From: Batkoa obscura
Lineage: Eukaryota > Entomophthoromycota > Entomophthoromycetes > Entomophthorales > Batkoaceae
Assembly (NCBI GenBank): GCA_030770535.1
Contig: JASVEC010000006.1
Location: 248,001 to 312,000 of the forward strand
Direction of reading: 5' to 3'
Length of the DNA stretch: 64,000 nucleotides
Below, piece after piece: positions 34,554 through 47,239 of the stretch. Under the pieces are notes generated by a model. It ran no database searches and was not told the DNA's origin. It saw only the letters and a list, made by a program, of their open reading frames with translations. Numbering within the stretch: position 1 is the stretch's first letter; each line of letters opens with the position of its first letter. The translations under genes were made by a program, and so were the position numbers.

Positions 34554-34787
34554 TTAGTTTCCTTTTTGACTAATTTTCTTTTCAAGGTCTTCAACTTCTT
34601 TTTGGGTCTTTTCAAGTTGTTCTCTCAACTTTTTAAGTTGCTCTTGTTCGTGTTGACGAACATATTGATCTTCAGCAGCCTTTTCTCTTTTACCAAAAGA
34701 GTCGCTTCCGGCACGAGCTTCACTATAAAGACGTCTACCACTGACCATTGGGACTTGTACGATACGACGGATTGATGATTTAAACAT
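34554..34787 (-). CDS. INH1: Mitochondrial ATP synthase inhibitor IF1
   Basis: A single exon of 77 residues from the ATG at 34787. The frame is open up to 34841, but the extra 18 residues are not conserved, while Met at 34787 begins a basic import signal ([20 protein letters not shown]). The mature part has the inhibitory segment [20 protein letters not shown] typical of IF1 (GAFGKREKAEEDRYFR) and a C-terminal coiled coil ([20 protein letters not shown]). It blocks ATP hydrolysis by the F1 part when the membrane potential falls. It is in tandem with the YFH7-like gene, about 100 bases apart. Confidence 0.93.
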   Translation of the reverse strand: MFKSSIRRIVQVPMVSGRRLYSEARAGSDSFGKREKAAEDQYVRQHEQEQLKKLREQLEKTQKEVEDLEKKISQKGN

Positions 34788-35690
34788 TGTTGATATTACT
34801 AAGTTAAAAGTTTTTGAGGGAAATTTTGACTCTGAGGTCATTTTATATGACGTAAATCTTAGTGTATTGGGCTTGAGTGGTCAGATCTAGTTTATCCAAT
34901 TAAATGATGGATAATAGTTTCTAACTTTTTCGCTCCCATCAAATTCGTGGATCAGTTTGGATATTCTTAAGCTAATTCTTAGTAAAATTAGTTTTGTGTA
35001 AATAAGATACTTTTATAAAAATATTAGTAAACATAAATTTTAATTGTTCAATATTATTACTATTTTAGACACATCTAAATGTTTTCATCTGAACAGTTTG
35101 TTTATTTATATAAAGGTGTACAGACGAGCTTTTTTTCAAAATTTACCTAATATTTTGGATTTTAAGTTGCATAGAAAATGGGCAAAACGCCGAAAAAAGA
35201 GATTCCTCACATTTTTATAAAAAATAGTTTTTTAAACTGAGTTTAAGAAGTGATTAATTGAAATGTTATAGAGGTAATAAAAAGTAGCATTTTTTAACTG
35301 CAGTATCCTATATTAAAAATATTTTTATAAAGTAACATTTTATTCAAATGATTTATTAACCTTGAAAAATAAAAAGTTTGAATAAAATAGACTGTTTTAT
35401 CGATCATGTATATGAATAATTAAATTCTATTTTTGTGAGAATGAACACTCAAAATACTTTTAGTATAATAAAAGCAATCATCCACTAAGGGTATAAAACA
35501 TAAGACTGAATGTTGGTTTACTTCAACATGATTATCTCATCCTTTATAATTGAAAGTATAAAAATAAAAAGTTAAATTTAATACTATTAAGTTTATAATC
35601 TATATTTATAATTATATATGTTAGAAGAACATTTTGGTGTACGAAGAATATACTAAAACATAAAAGGTACAATAAAAAGGGCGATTTAAA
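34788..35690. other. Intergenic spacer
   Basis: About 900 AT-rich bases between the IF1 start and the Pno1 3' end; nothing recognised. Confidence 0.5.
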
Positions 35691-36650
35691 TTAAAACCTT
35701 TCCTTAAGACGAGAAGAAATAGTTCTTAATGTTGAATATACTTTGCCTGGTGGAGAACCTAGAATTAAGGAGCAGACAGCATCTTTGGCAATTCTAATGT
35801 TTTGGAATGAGCCAAGAATGTGAATTTTACTATTAAATTAAATTAATAAATTTTAAACCGATAAACTATTAATTATCATTACGTGTCTGCTAATACAATA
35901 CGTGTTTTGGTAGTATTTTCAATAGTAAATTTGGTTTTTCCATCCTTTCCTGCAATACGACCAATAGCTCTTGAAAGATGGTCTCCTTGAAGTGTTTTAA
36001 CTAGATTTATAGTTAGTCAATGCTTTTTTATTATTTTTTATAAATCTATTACCATCTTTAATTTCAAAACTGTCAATATATAATTCATCTAATCGAAGTA
36101 AAGCAATTGAATCCTAAAAAATAGTTAAAACCATTTTTGATAAATATCACATAAGTCATACATCTAAGTTAAACCCTAAAGCAAAAGCCTTGACAAAGTC
36201 AGCGCCTTTTTGTAAAGCACTCTGTTCTTCAGTGAGTTCTGAAGTCTATAAAAGTAAATTTAATAACGTCAAAAAATACCAATAAAAATTTTACAGCAAG
36301 CTCCACAGTTTTACTTTTAACATTCATTCTAATATTTAGCTTTAAATGTTCAACAACGGGGGTATAAAGCTTCATCCATTCCTTTCTCAAAGGGGCCATA
36401 CGATGTTGTGGGATAGGTACTTTACGGCGTTCATTTCTGTTGATCTAAAAAATAAGTTATTTTCTACTCTGGACTGAAATTTAGAGCTAGATAATTGATT
36501 TTCACTTACCGTTTTTTTCTCTTCAAAAGGTTTAAATTGGGGTTTGGGAGCAACTGAGTTGTCTTCCATGTCGTATTCTGCAGTTTGTGCTTGATGGGCA
36601 CCAGAATTTCCAGTGAAATTGGCATCGATCATAATATCTTGTTCATCCAT
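35691..36650 (-). CDS. PNO1: Pre-rRNA processing factor Pno1/Dim2 (KH domain)
   Basis: Six exons: 36650-36510, 36444-36295, 36245-36162, 36113-36053, 36000-35883, 35829-35691; 230 residues. The protein binds the 3' end region of 18S rRNA in 40S precursors and works with the Nob1 nuclease. Blocks match the family: [51 protein letters not shown], and the KH part [20 protein letters not shown], ending in [20 protein letters not shown]. The acidic N-terminus is variable. Introns are 47-53 nt. Confidence 0.95.
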
Positions 36651-37078
36651 TTTTTTAGTTTATTAGCAAAAGAGTTCAAATTAAGTAGATTAGTTTTTAA
36701 TCTCGAAATAAAATTGAAGAGTTTTATTAGCCAATTAGAACCCTGCTTAATTTTGGGGACTAGAACAAATTGCAAAACATTTAGGAAGAAATTTATGAAT
36801 AATTTAAATGCACTTAGATAGAGCTATACTGGTAAGCTTTAAGCTATATGTATTAGTTTATCTATAGACACTTATTTCTTTTGTTGAAAAAAATACATAT
36901 TTAAAATTTAAATATTAAATATTATAATACGGCTAAATAAGAAAATCAATTATTAAAAAATAGGTATAATTTTAATCATTAGATAAAATAAGACACTTCC
37001 CGCTTATGAGAAACAATGATAATGAATTAACAGCTACAACAAACTATTTATACAATACTAAAAATATTTAATAATTTT
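36651..37078. other. Intergenic spacer
   Basis: 428 bases between the Pno1 start and the lipoyl synthase stop; nothing recognised. Confidence 0.5.
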
Positions 37079-38645
37079 TTACGAAAGCCTTGCATCTTCT
37101 TCCTTTGTTTTAGTTTGAACTTCAACCACATTATCCTTCTTACGTTGTTTCAATATATTAGATATATAGAACTCTCCTGCTTTATACGAAGATCTTACTA
37201 GTGGTCCACTAGCAACATATTTAAACCCTAAAGAGTCTCCCATCTTTTGCCAATGTGCAAATTTTTCTGGTGTCACGTACTCACTAACCTTCATATGTTT
37301 CTTAGTTGGGCGCATATACTGCCCTAAAGTTAAGCAATCTACATTGGCTGCACGTAAATCTAAAATATATTAATTAGTCATCTATTTAAGTAGTCTCATA
37401 AATTTTAACATACCCTTCATAGTCTGTAAGACCTCCTCATCACGCTCACCACAACCTAACATGATAGAAGTCTTTGTTATTAAACTTGGAACTGTTTTTT
37501 TGGCATGCTCTAAAACAGCTAAAGATTGACGGTATTTAGCACGACGGTCACGAACATAGGGTGTAAGGTCTTCTACTGTCTCTAAATTATGAGCATATAC
37601 ATCAAGTCCAGAGCGTGCGACTCGTGCCACATCATCCAAATTTCCTTGGAAATCTCCCGTTAAGCATTCAACTAAGATCTGTGGTGCTCTTGATATCTAT
37701 GTTAGAATATAACTCAAAAAAGCAACAAATTGCTTACTTTTGTTTGATTTTCATGATAGTTGAGGCAAAATGGTTTGATCCACCATCGCTTAAATCTATG
37801 AATAAAGTTAACGAGTTGCTCTATATATTATATTAAATTTTATAATTACCATCGCGATCAACAGAAGTTAAAACAACATAATCGAGACCCCATCTTGAAA
37901 TAGCTTCAGCAGTATGTTCAGGTTCGTGAGGATCTAAAGGTTTTGGGGTTCGATTTGTTTTAACTGAACAAAACCTGCAGCCTCTAGTACATTCATCTCC
38001 CATTAACTTATAAAATAAGATCAAATTTTAATCTAAATAAATAAAAATTACCATAATAGTAGCAGTGGCTGTTTGGTGTTCACCACCACCCCAACAGTCC
38101 GAGATGTTTGGACATTTAGCTTCTTCACAGACCTAAAAATTTAGTTTAACTCTATTCTTTAGTTTGAATTGATTTATTACTGTATGTAGCTTTAATTCTC
38201 TTAAGTTTTCCTTTATCTTAGTAAAGTTTTTTCCCATTGGTATATCCGTTTTAAGCCATTGTGGTAAACGTACACTATTATATTTAATATCCGTTTTTAT
38301 TATCAATATTATGCCTTACTGTTTTGATTTCCCTTTCCTGCTTTGTGCTTTGATAGGGTTAACTGGCTCTTTAAGCTCTAAAGCTTCTTCTGGTGTCAAA
38401 GGTTTTTCTTTGGTACTAACAAAATCAGCAAAACTTGGTCCTTCTTTTAATTTTTTTGAAAAATCGATGTCCTTCTTTTGTTTGTTCTTGGTTGGTTCTA
38501 ATTTAATATTGGATATGTTGGCCAAAGTACGTAGAGGAGTTTTTTGAAACTAATTCAATGTTATTGGCATTAAATTAAAGAAAATATTGCCTACCTTGGA
38601 GATATGTTTCGCAAATACCATTGTTTGTGCTATTGTTCCTTTCAT
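37079..38645 (-). CDS. LIAS: Lipoyl synthase, mitochondrial
   Basis: Eight exons: 38645-38595, 38549-38320, 38274-38181, 38132-38052, 38006-37850, 37795-37738, 37688-37414, 37359-37079; 408 residues. A radical-SAM enzyme inserting two sulfurs into octanoyl groups on 2-oxoacid dehydrogenases and the glycine cleavage system. The auxiliary cluster motif [13 protein letters not shown] and the radical-SAM motif CTRGCRFC are intact, as are [36 protein letters not shown] and the C-terminal RSSY cluster ligand serine region. The basic N-terminus fits import. The seventh exon start uses a CAAG acceptor, chosen because the nearer TAG would break the frame. It is divergent from RPB10. Confidence 0.96.
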
Positions 38646-39099
38646 TTTAAAAAATTAGAATAGCAAAAAATGATTTTGAATTTTAGCTTTCGAAAATTTC
38701 CTAAAACTTTTTTTCCATTTTTGAACTATGCAATTTTTTAAATTTGCTATTGATCGCTGATTTGTTGTCACACTAAAGTAAATAATTTTTAGACTAATCT
38801 TAGATTAGGGTGAGCTAAATCAAAAATAGCAAAATAATTGCAAATTATTACTTGTCTATATTTTGAATATATAAATAACTCAATCAAAAGTTTCAATAAT
38901 AATTTCAAAAAAATATCAATGTATAATTTTATTTGTGGCCATTTTTTCATAGGCTTATTTGGTTGTTAGGCTATAAATTTTTAATTTGAGTTAGCTTCTA
39001 TACCCTATAAAAAACAGTCTTTATGATTGGTCAAAATAAATCCCACCAAAAATAAGTTTGAATTTTTGGGATTCTATAAACTAAGCTTGTTGAATTAAA
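38646..39099. other. Divergent promoter region LIAS/RPB10
   Basis: 454 bases between two start codons; no specific sites recognised. Confidence 0.5.
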
Positions 39100-39458
39100 A
39101 TGATTGTACCAGTAAGATGTTTTTCATGTGGTAAAGTAGTTGGAAATGTATGGGAACATTACAAATCAAGGATGGCCAATGATGGGCTCAGTAAAAAGTA
39201 ACCGAATCTAATTTTTCATTAAAAAGTGTACTGAAATTTCTATTACTAGAGAAGCCTTGGATGATTGTGGTTTGACTCGCTATTGTTGTAGAAGAATGAT
39301 TTTGACCCATGTTGACTTGATTGAAAAATTACTTTTATACAATCGTAAGCTATTATTTATCTTTTTTTTTGTTTATATGTTTACCATATTTTATAGCAAA
39401 TGAGTTCGATCAGCAATATAAAAACAACTTGGTTAAACAGCATAAAAACCAACACTAA
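39100..39458 (+). CDS. RPB10: RNA polymerase I/II/III shared subunit Rpb10
   Basis: Three exons: 39100-39197, 39250-39344, 39397-39458; 84 residues. It has the atypical zinc site of the family, [16 protein letters not shown] at the N-terminus and [19 protein letters not shown] later. The subunit sits beside Rpb3/Rpb11 in all three nuclear polymerases. The C-terminus ([19 protein letters not shown]) runs about 15 residues beyond the usual end near residue 70. The first donor was taken at the second GT, because only that keeps the frame into [12 protein letters not shown]. Confidence 0.95.
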
Positions 39459-40791
39459 AAATATTTTAAGTATTTTTATTGTATATTTGCCTAAAGAATT
39501 GAGCCTTTAAGTTAAACTTGCTTCTCTTATTTTATTAGTGGAAAGGATAAAGTAGATAGATTAAAATTATTTTCTAGAATTAAAAATAAATCTTGAAAAA
39601 TACAAATTTAACTATATTAAGCACGATTCTAACTTTAAATAGATGTTAAAATAAACTCTCACGGTAATTAAATTAAAATAACTTGGCGTTTATAGTAAGA
39701 AGTAATACAATATAATGAGATACAATTGTAAGCATAGTGGGCAATAGTTTTTATCATTTCATAAACGCACCATTGAATTAGGCTGTGTTTATTTTGATTA
39801 GAGGAATAACCCATTGGATATAAACAAACTTATATTTACATTTGATCACTAATATTTTAGAGAATTTTATTGTTAGTCGGTTTATTCACCTTTATTCACT
39901 TCTAAATAAAGTTAAACTTAAATTTAATATACACTACTCCTTATCATATATATGTAGATTACTAATCAATATCTACCTTAGCTTATTAACAAGGTGTAGT
40001 AAAAGCAACCTTATTTCTTATACTAGATAATATGAAAACTCTTAGGTTTAACATATAGCTTTTACCAAAAAACACATGCCTAATAAGGCGGCGTCTTTTT
40101 AAAAAAAGAATTAAAAGCATTAGATAAGATAGAGCATATAAGGGTGTTTTTTTGGCTTCATTACTTTTTCCATTTTTAAGCGCTATTTGAGTGGAAAAAT
40201 TGTTAGTAAAATTGTTAAACACAAAAATACATCCTCATATCGATAAAAAAACTATAAGATGGAAGGGATTTTTGAATCAATGATATTAGCTAAATGTAGA
40301 GTTCTAGTTAAAACTTATGATTTTGCTAAACAATCTAGTGTATGAAAAACTACAGCATCTAACAGAAAATAAACCTTTATTTAAAATATTGCATTTTAAT
40401 GTATGATAGCAAATATTTAACAAAATATATAAATCTTTTATAACTATAAGGATTTTATTTGATTCTTATATCCTTCTAATGTGTAAATACCATTATACTC
40501 ATATTGATCATTTGCCTTTATATTTAAATAAAATTTATTTATAAACTTAAATTAGGCTTTTAAACTTATCCATACAAATTAGACCATGAGTACTTTTAAA
40601 TACTGTTGGCTCTTCTATAAATAACCATACGTTAAGTGAACATCTTTTTAAAATTGGCTTCTTTTTTTTCAAATATTTCGTACGCTATATCCAAAAAATA
40701 TAAAACAACTGTTTTTCATGGATTATAAATCCAGCAATATAAATTTTATTAACATATATCTTTTAGTAAAAATGTAAATCAAATTATTTAT
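39459..40791. other. Non-coding stretch with MITE copy F
   Basis: No gene supported. The short ORFs at 39842-40030 and 39986-40222 lack recognisable content, and the second is largely the MITE. Confidence 0.5.
40140..40235 (-). mobile_element. Short MITE, copy F
   Basis: A 96-bp reverse copy with AAGGGTGTTTTTTTGG at the left, the centre AAGCGCTATTTGAGTGGA, and TACATCCT at the right, with a perfect CATAT duplication on both sides (40135-40139 and 40236-40240). Confidence 0.85.
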
Positions 40792-43700
40792 CTATTGTGG
40801 TGCGGCTACTTCTTCAGCAACAACATTACGCCTTTCTCTAGCTTTAATTATAACGTCATCCAAGATTAATTTGGATTCCGGGTCAACCCCTGAAATTAAT
40901 GCTTGGAAGGCGGATGGATCTCTGGCTTCCACTTCATTTAATGAATCTTGGAAATAAATATAAGCATCTAACTCTTCAATTGGTGATTTAGATGGTTCTG
41001 CATCTATGATATCTTCATACATATATGAGTCATCATCTGAATCGTCGGTTTCTCCATCTTCATTATCTTCTCCTTGTGCTTCGTCAATCATATGCTGGAT
41101 ATGGTTTCTATCCTCAATGCTTAAATCATCCGAATCGTTATCGTCATCATCTAATAAAGAATAAATTAAAATTAAAGTAAAGTCAATTAAAATCACCTTC
41201 TTCTACAGTCCCACCATCTGCTGTAGCGCTTATATTATCTGGGTCAGTATTATCATAGTTATTGCTAATTTCATTGAGAGCTTCTTGGCGCCCTAAAATA
41301 AAATAAAAAATGAACAATTAAAAACAAAAAGTAAAACTTACTCTTTTCAGCATCTGGAAGTCCTTTGAAGTTTGATGAAACACCATTTAATATATGAGTC
41401 CAGCCTCCTTTAAGAGTTTCTGGCAATTGGCTGTATGGGAACTTAATTACATTACATAAAGCAACAATACATAGTTTTTTATCATGTACTCTAAGTCCAT
41501 TATTAGTTTATCTTATTAATTCTAAATTTGATTTACTTACATGCTTAACTCTTCAAATTGTTGGAACCAAATAGTAAAGAATCCAGATGTCCATCCATTC
41601 TCCTCGATGATGCGTAAAGCACTTGAAAAGTCAATAGCTAAGCAGGATACAACAAGTAATACTAAAGTTGAAGTTAATCTTTTTAACCCAATATCATCAT
41701 GATTGACTAAACGTTGGAAAGCATATTTAAGCACTGGCTCAAATAAAAGTTGAGAACATTGTTGTAAATTAAGTATCATTAAAATCAAAAGTCGGGTAGC
41801 TTTAAGTTTATCGTATTCTGAGGTATCGTTATCATTGCAAATATGTGAAATAGTTAAATATACTTTTTCGAGTAAAACGCGATTTTGAGCTATCTCTGTG
41901 TTTCCCTTGATGATTATACTATCGAGGTATTGATGTGCATGTGAAAAATAATCTAAGACATTGTTGGTGATCAAACTATGGACAATATCAAATATTTCCC
42001 AGAGTCCAGGTGTAACCGTTTGAAGAGAATAAATTAATCCATCAGCTAACTCAAACGCTTCTTCAAATAATAAATCCACGTTATTTGTAAAGATGTGGTG
42101 GACTACATGTACAAGCATAGGCTCAATCGGGAATAAAATATCTTTCTTTCCTTCCAAGCCATATAATAAAGACACGATAGTACGAATGATACCTGATGCT
42201 GAATAGATCTTGTCATTTTTTTCGGTATAGGCTTGTTCAGTTTCATCACCTAACGAAGCGATTTCATTGAATAAACGTTTAAGGGTCATAACTAACGATT
42301 CACATAAAGAACTGGTGTAAGGTACCAATTTTTCATTGAAAGCTTCAACTAAGACCTCGATGACTAAAGACAAAGGCTCAACGTCTACTTGACTTGTTAA
42401 AAATAAAAGTTGCTCCATGATTTGAGGTACTTGATTTTCTACTACACTGATTACAGTTTCGTATTGTAATAACTGTCCGATTGTAAGTGCAGCAATAACA
42501 CGGTTTTGTATTTGAGATTCACTTAATAAAGGCAATACATTTTCGTAACACAATGTAGCAGTAGATTCATTTGAGAACTGAAGCTCTGATAAGCGGTGGA
42601 CTATTGAGCAGGCACGATATCTAACAAACTGATTTGGATTTTTCAACTCTGGAAGGACAAGTTGAACTAAACATTGTTCAGTTTGAAGACGAATTTTAGA
42701 ATTGGATTCAATTAACCAGTGATCAATACATTCTAAGATAGCCAATGCTGCATCTTTTTCATGGTCTGTTTGTGGATTGGATGGGATGTCTTTATTCTTA
42801 CTTAATACCCCAATAACAAAATCCAATAACCCATTAAGCGTATACTTCTTTTTAGATTCTACCATTTCTTCTAATAAGTACAAACAAGCATCTGTAAGTG
42901 AATTCTTTTCCTTTTGGATTTCAATGCGTTGATTAATAAATTGAGAAGGGTTATCTTCCCAGCTTGCTTCATCAGTAGCAGTATAGCCAAGGTTTGGGTA
43001 GATAAGATCTTTAATAAGTCTTTCAGTATGTGGCTTAATAACATCCCAAGTAACTCGGTGAGTGAAACAAACACCAAAATAATCGATCAACTTAATGAGT
43101 ACCTTTTTGCTAACCCAGGCCTTGTTATCTAAATAATTATAAAGTTGCTTAAGATAAACATTGCAAATGTTAGGTGCGAAATGGGAAACAAATTGTTTTG
43201 CAAATTTATAATATTTGCCCTTTGTACTCATACCAGATGGATTACCGTACCTATATTAAATCAATTAATAAGCGATAGTTATTGATATTATATGTTAGTT
43301 TACCTATTGAATAATAAGTTTAAACATACAGCAGCCCATTTTTGAGCTAATACCCAGGGTACATCTTCTCTTTCTTCTAAATCATTTGGCAACAACTGAG
43401 GAGGAAGCTCTTTTTCAATTATTCTGATAAATAAATTTCCCCATGCAATCAATGTATTTGGCTCTTGTTGAGATTTAGTAAGAACGACCTATGGATTTAA
43501 CTTAAATATTGAATTACTATTTTTTTTAAAATGATTACTTTTGTTCCATCTCTATATATCTTCAATGAAAGACGAATGAGTAAAGCAGCTTCATTTGTAT
43601 TATCAGCTACCAATGTATTACAGATGGATAATATTTGAGGGAAAGTGGTATCAGCAAGTATTGCGATAAGTTCAGCACCCCCTTTTGAAGTTCTATAACT

Positions 43701-44371
43701 AAAAAGGAGGTTAAATAAAATAAAAGAATAAAAATGCTAAACTTACCCAGCAACTTTAAATAATTGGCGAAGTGAAAGAAGACCACAGTGGATAAGGTTA
43801 TAGTCTTCGGAATTAATTAATTCGCTAACTGTTGGTATAAATTCTGTCCATTTGTCTGGAAATTCATCATCAAGTATAAAACAGATGGCCTCAGAAAGAA
43901 TTTCTCTATAGTAAAATTATTAAAACAAGTTATTTTCTATCTCTTTTTTGTTACCTGATGTTCTCCTTTAAAGTAGGTAAAGCCTTCAAAATATTGGCCT
44001 TTATAAATAGTTTATCTTGGTTATCTATTAGAATAGTATCAGCAGGTAAGCTAGGATAGTTAGCCCAAGCCTTTTTTATCCTGTTTTTTATGTAGACGGA
44101 AGCTGAATAATAATAAAATAAGGTAAGACATAATAAGTTTGTTTTCTTAATTTACCTGAAAGTTTGATTTCATCTGGGGTTTCCTTTGAGCTAATTAGTT
44201 CCAATATATGGGATAATAAGTTGGCTTGGCCTTCATACTATAAAAACCTATATAAGAAACAGTATAAAAATGATAACTGAATTTTACACTTTTGAGAGTT
44301 TGTTCTCCCTCCTTACGAATATTCGGGTCCGCTTGAAGCGTTTTACTAAATACTTCAAGTATGTTTTCCAT
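40792..44371 (-). CDS. Importin-beta family karyopherin, importin-7/8 (Sxm1/Nmd5) type
   Basis: Ten exons: 44371-44288, 44237-44156, 44102-43955, 43905-43747, 43698-43539, 43488-43304, 43250-41541, 41490-41342, 41292-41197, 41150-40792; 1043 residues, like human IPO7 (1038). It starts with an importin N-terminal HEAT repeat region (PNIRKEGEQTLKS..., SVYIKNRIKKAW). After the HEAT array comes VHDKKLCIVALCNVI, an acidic stretch (DDDDNDSDD and later blocks) and the closing FQALISGVDPESKLILDD segment, all in the order seen in IPO7/8. It carries cargo such as ribosomal proteins through the nuclear pore. The ninth intron uses a GTGATT donor; the fifth exon start has two in-frame acceptors six bases apart. 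Confidence 0.9.
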
Positions 44372-45293
44372 CCTTTATGTTGAATATCTAGTAAACAAAT
44401 TAATAAATTAGCTAAAATATCAATTAAGCTTCTTACACTAATTATTTAAAAATAAAGTATTGAAATCAAAATTTAAAATATAGTAAATAGTATATTTTAT
44501 CTATAAATTAAAGTTATTATCTATCAACTTTAATTTATTTAAAAAAATTAATGGAACACCAAATTTTTAATTCTTGTTTCGATTTCCTTATCCAATCCTT
44601 TTTAGAATTAGTTTTTATTGGGGGTTTTTAGAATTTAAAATTTTCCCTATTAAGGCTTTTTAGGTAAAGATTTATAATATTAATAACAACTTAATAACTT
44701 TTTAAATTCAGTTAACTGTTTAAGTTATTATATTAAATTAAAACTCCAAAGTATCAACTTTTAATAAATTAAATTCATTGTCAGCATTCGAAAACTATGT
44801 GCAAAGGTTGTAAAATGGTGAAATAACATCTCTAAACTGAAAATTGTAATACCTATATCTAGAAATTGTAATAAAAAAACTAATATTTTACAACTCGTAT
44901 AAATCAAATATTAAAAACCAATTATATTGGATATCAACAAGGTTACTTAAGACTTGAACAAAAGATTTAGTCATGTAGGTTACTTTTTATATAGTCGCTT
45001 TATAACTTATTTAATAGTATTTTTACAAAAGCATTTATAACTTTATTTTATACAGTTTATTTAGGTTACGAAATTTTATCTGTAAAAGTTTATTAATTAT
45101 AGTGGATAAATGTCTAGGTAAAAAACATAGTTGAAATATTTAATAAATTGATTTTCAAAGTAAAAAGCCTTCTAGTTGCTTTGAAAAAACAATAAACTCT
45201 CTTATACATATATTTGAATTTTGACAAATAACAACATCCTTTTTGGACTTTCTTATTTTTAAAAGGTTACAGCTTTTTTATAATAAAAAATAT

Positions 45294-45392
45294 GAGGATG
45301 TGTTTTTTTGTTTAAGAATTTTACTAACAACCTTTCCGCTCAAATAGCGCTTAAAAAATGGAAAAAGTGATGAAACCAAAAAAAACATCCGC
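45294..45392 (+). mobile_element. Short MITE, copy G
   Basis: A 99-bp forward copy with GAGGATGTGTTTTTTTG at the left, CTCAAATAGCGCTTAAAAAA in the centre and AAAAAACATCCGC at the right. ATAT abuts both ends, a 4-bp duplication, although in AT-rich DNA this could be chance. Confidence 0.8.
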
Positions 45393-45474
45393 ATATATAT
45401 TTTATTCAAACAATTAAGATTAATTTCTTACTATTATTTAATTGGCTAATTTTAAAATTCTGGGATAAAGACAA

Positions 45475-45910
45475 AAAATCAAGTTTAATTTTAATTGTCT
45501 TTGTCTCTAAATCTTCCCCCACCGCCTACCCTACCTTATGCCGATTTCTCGGGCATGCTAGATACATTGTCCTCCATTAACACCATCTCCAAAGTGTTAA
45601 TCCTCTCTACTAGTCTATAGACTCTACATAAAAGCTATATAGCTTTACAGTTTAATCTATCCAGTGAGAACAATCTTTCCTTTAATCCCCTCTCTCTCAC
45701 CATTATGTGGGACCCCACCTGGAGGTTGGAAGTGAAATGGATATCATTTGGTATTCCTGACTATTCCAAAGGTAAGTGAGTATTGGACTCGCTTCATACT
45801 TTACTAGGCGGTTCCCCTTCATAGCTCAATTCCTCAAGCTTACTGACCTGAGTATTCATGTTTTATTTTAGTTGATAAGACAGTTGGGGCCCTGGCCTTT
45901 CAAGAGCGCA
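45475..45910. other. GC-richer block of foreign composition, possible mobile-element fossil
   Basis: Composition changes sharply from AT-rich to near-balanced, with many CT/CC runs. No intact frame exists. Read on the minus strand, a coiled-coil-like piece ending near 45535 could come from a retroelement gag-like region, but this is weak. Family and age cannot be set; it is broken. Confidence 0.3.
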
Positions 45911-46539
45911 AAAAAAATAACTCTTTTAAAATAAAATTAATATATATTAAATATAGTAAATTTGATTAAGAAAACATTGATACTGATAAATATACTGTTG
46001 ATCCCTTTACTATTTTTTAATACTTAAACAATGATATTAAACTATAAATAAATTACTTTATTCTTCAATATCTTATTTCAGTGCAGTAGTTAAAGCTATT
46101 AAAACGGATAACTTGATATTGAGCTAAAAATATACTCCTTCAAATAAAAATCTAAATTTGGCTATTATAGCCATTAAGCTGCTACACCTTATTTTAGTTT
46201 AATTTATTATTTGTTAACTCACATCATTCATAATAAAGCTGATTTACCAAACGTATAATAAAGTAACATAATATTTTATGCATTATTTAAAATTCCACTA
46301 TAAAAGTAATAAATAATAGCGAATTTAAGAGAAAGAGATTACTATCTTGTCAAAATTCAAATTCAGTTTACATAATAAAACATTAACATTTAAGATATCT
46401 CTGGAAATCCATAATTTAAAAGTGGAGCAGAAACAGTATTAATTATGATAGCTGGGATGTCATATAATGCCATGTCATTAAAATTGCAATGAATTAAAAT
46501 TATTTTCCATAAGAAGTCTTGAAATAGATATTAAAGCCA

Positions 46540-46916
46540 TTAGGGGACCTTAACAAATTCAATGAATCTTTTTCCAGATCTAAAGAGATAAACTGATCTA
46601 TTAGGCTTTTTTTTGCCAATTACTGTGGTACCCAACTCAATTACTAAAAAATAAAAGTTTACCTGGATAAATCTGGGGCTTTTCAGAACAGCTGAAACAT
46701 AAAGATAATAGAATTAACTTGGTTAATTTAAATTACTTTTGCTGACTTTCTGCCACCCTCTGTCTCATGAACTCCAATGATTCCGCAGAGTAAAGTAATA
46801 TCTTTTGCAAAGATGGTTTTCATATCAAAAAATGACTTCAAGCATTCAACATTTTAAAAATTCATGACAAAGTTTAAATCAAAGCAGACACTATTTGGAG
46901 TGTTAATATTAAGCAT
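46540..46916 (-). pseudogene. Possible decayed spliced coding remnant, unknown family
   Basis: From an ATG at 46916 the minus strand reads MLNINTPNSVCFDLNFVMNF, then a stop. In the same frame CLKSFFDMKTIFAKDITLLC and GIIGVHETEGGRKSAK follow, up to a good donor at 46736 (GTAATT) with a TTTCAG acceptor about 45 nt on. Joining in that phase gives a quick stop, while another frame has VLKSPRFIQ. The amino-acid texture is protein-like. I do not recognise it, and it could be a dead gene or chance. Confidence 0.25.
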
Positions 46917-47239
46917 TGTAGTTTTATTTTAAAAATTCGGATTTGATCCTCTACTCAAGGGAAAGTAAACATACTAAGTATTGGAAGGAATGGTCCTGTG
47001 GCTTAAATGAAGCCAGATGACTGAGAATTATATCAACAAAGCTGAATATTATTAATCACATTGACCATATAGTATGCTAAAAATCTCTGAAAATTATTTT
47101 ATCATAGATTTTAGTTGAGCTCATGGATGAAAAAAACATTGATTATTTATTTGATTTTCTTATTCATTTTTCATTGGCCCAATTAGAAAGAATAAAGCTG
47201 ATGCTTTTATTTTTATGAATAGCAATTTTTATATCAAAA

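Larger units (their letters stand above)
44372..47239. other. Long non-coding stretch with mobile-element and coding debris
   Basis: No intact gene. It contains MITE copy G, a GC-richer block (45475-45910) and a possible decayed spliced remnant (46540-46916), listed separately. The remainder is plain AT-rich DNA. Confidence 0.5.

Noticed and set aside
34788-34841. 18-residue upstream extension of IF1
   Set aside because: The second Met begins a typical import signal and the extension is not conserved in the family.
17775-40222. Two minus-strand ORFs (17775-17987 and 39986-40222) that share FTN-FS-QIAL-GKS-EAKK-like peptides and look like a small protein family
   Set aside because: The shared peptide is a translation of the MITE interior. 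Other copies carry stops or lie in other frames, so it is not a protein family.
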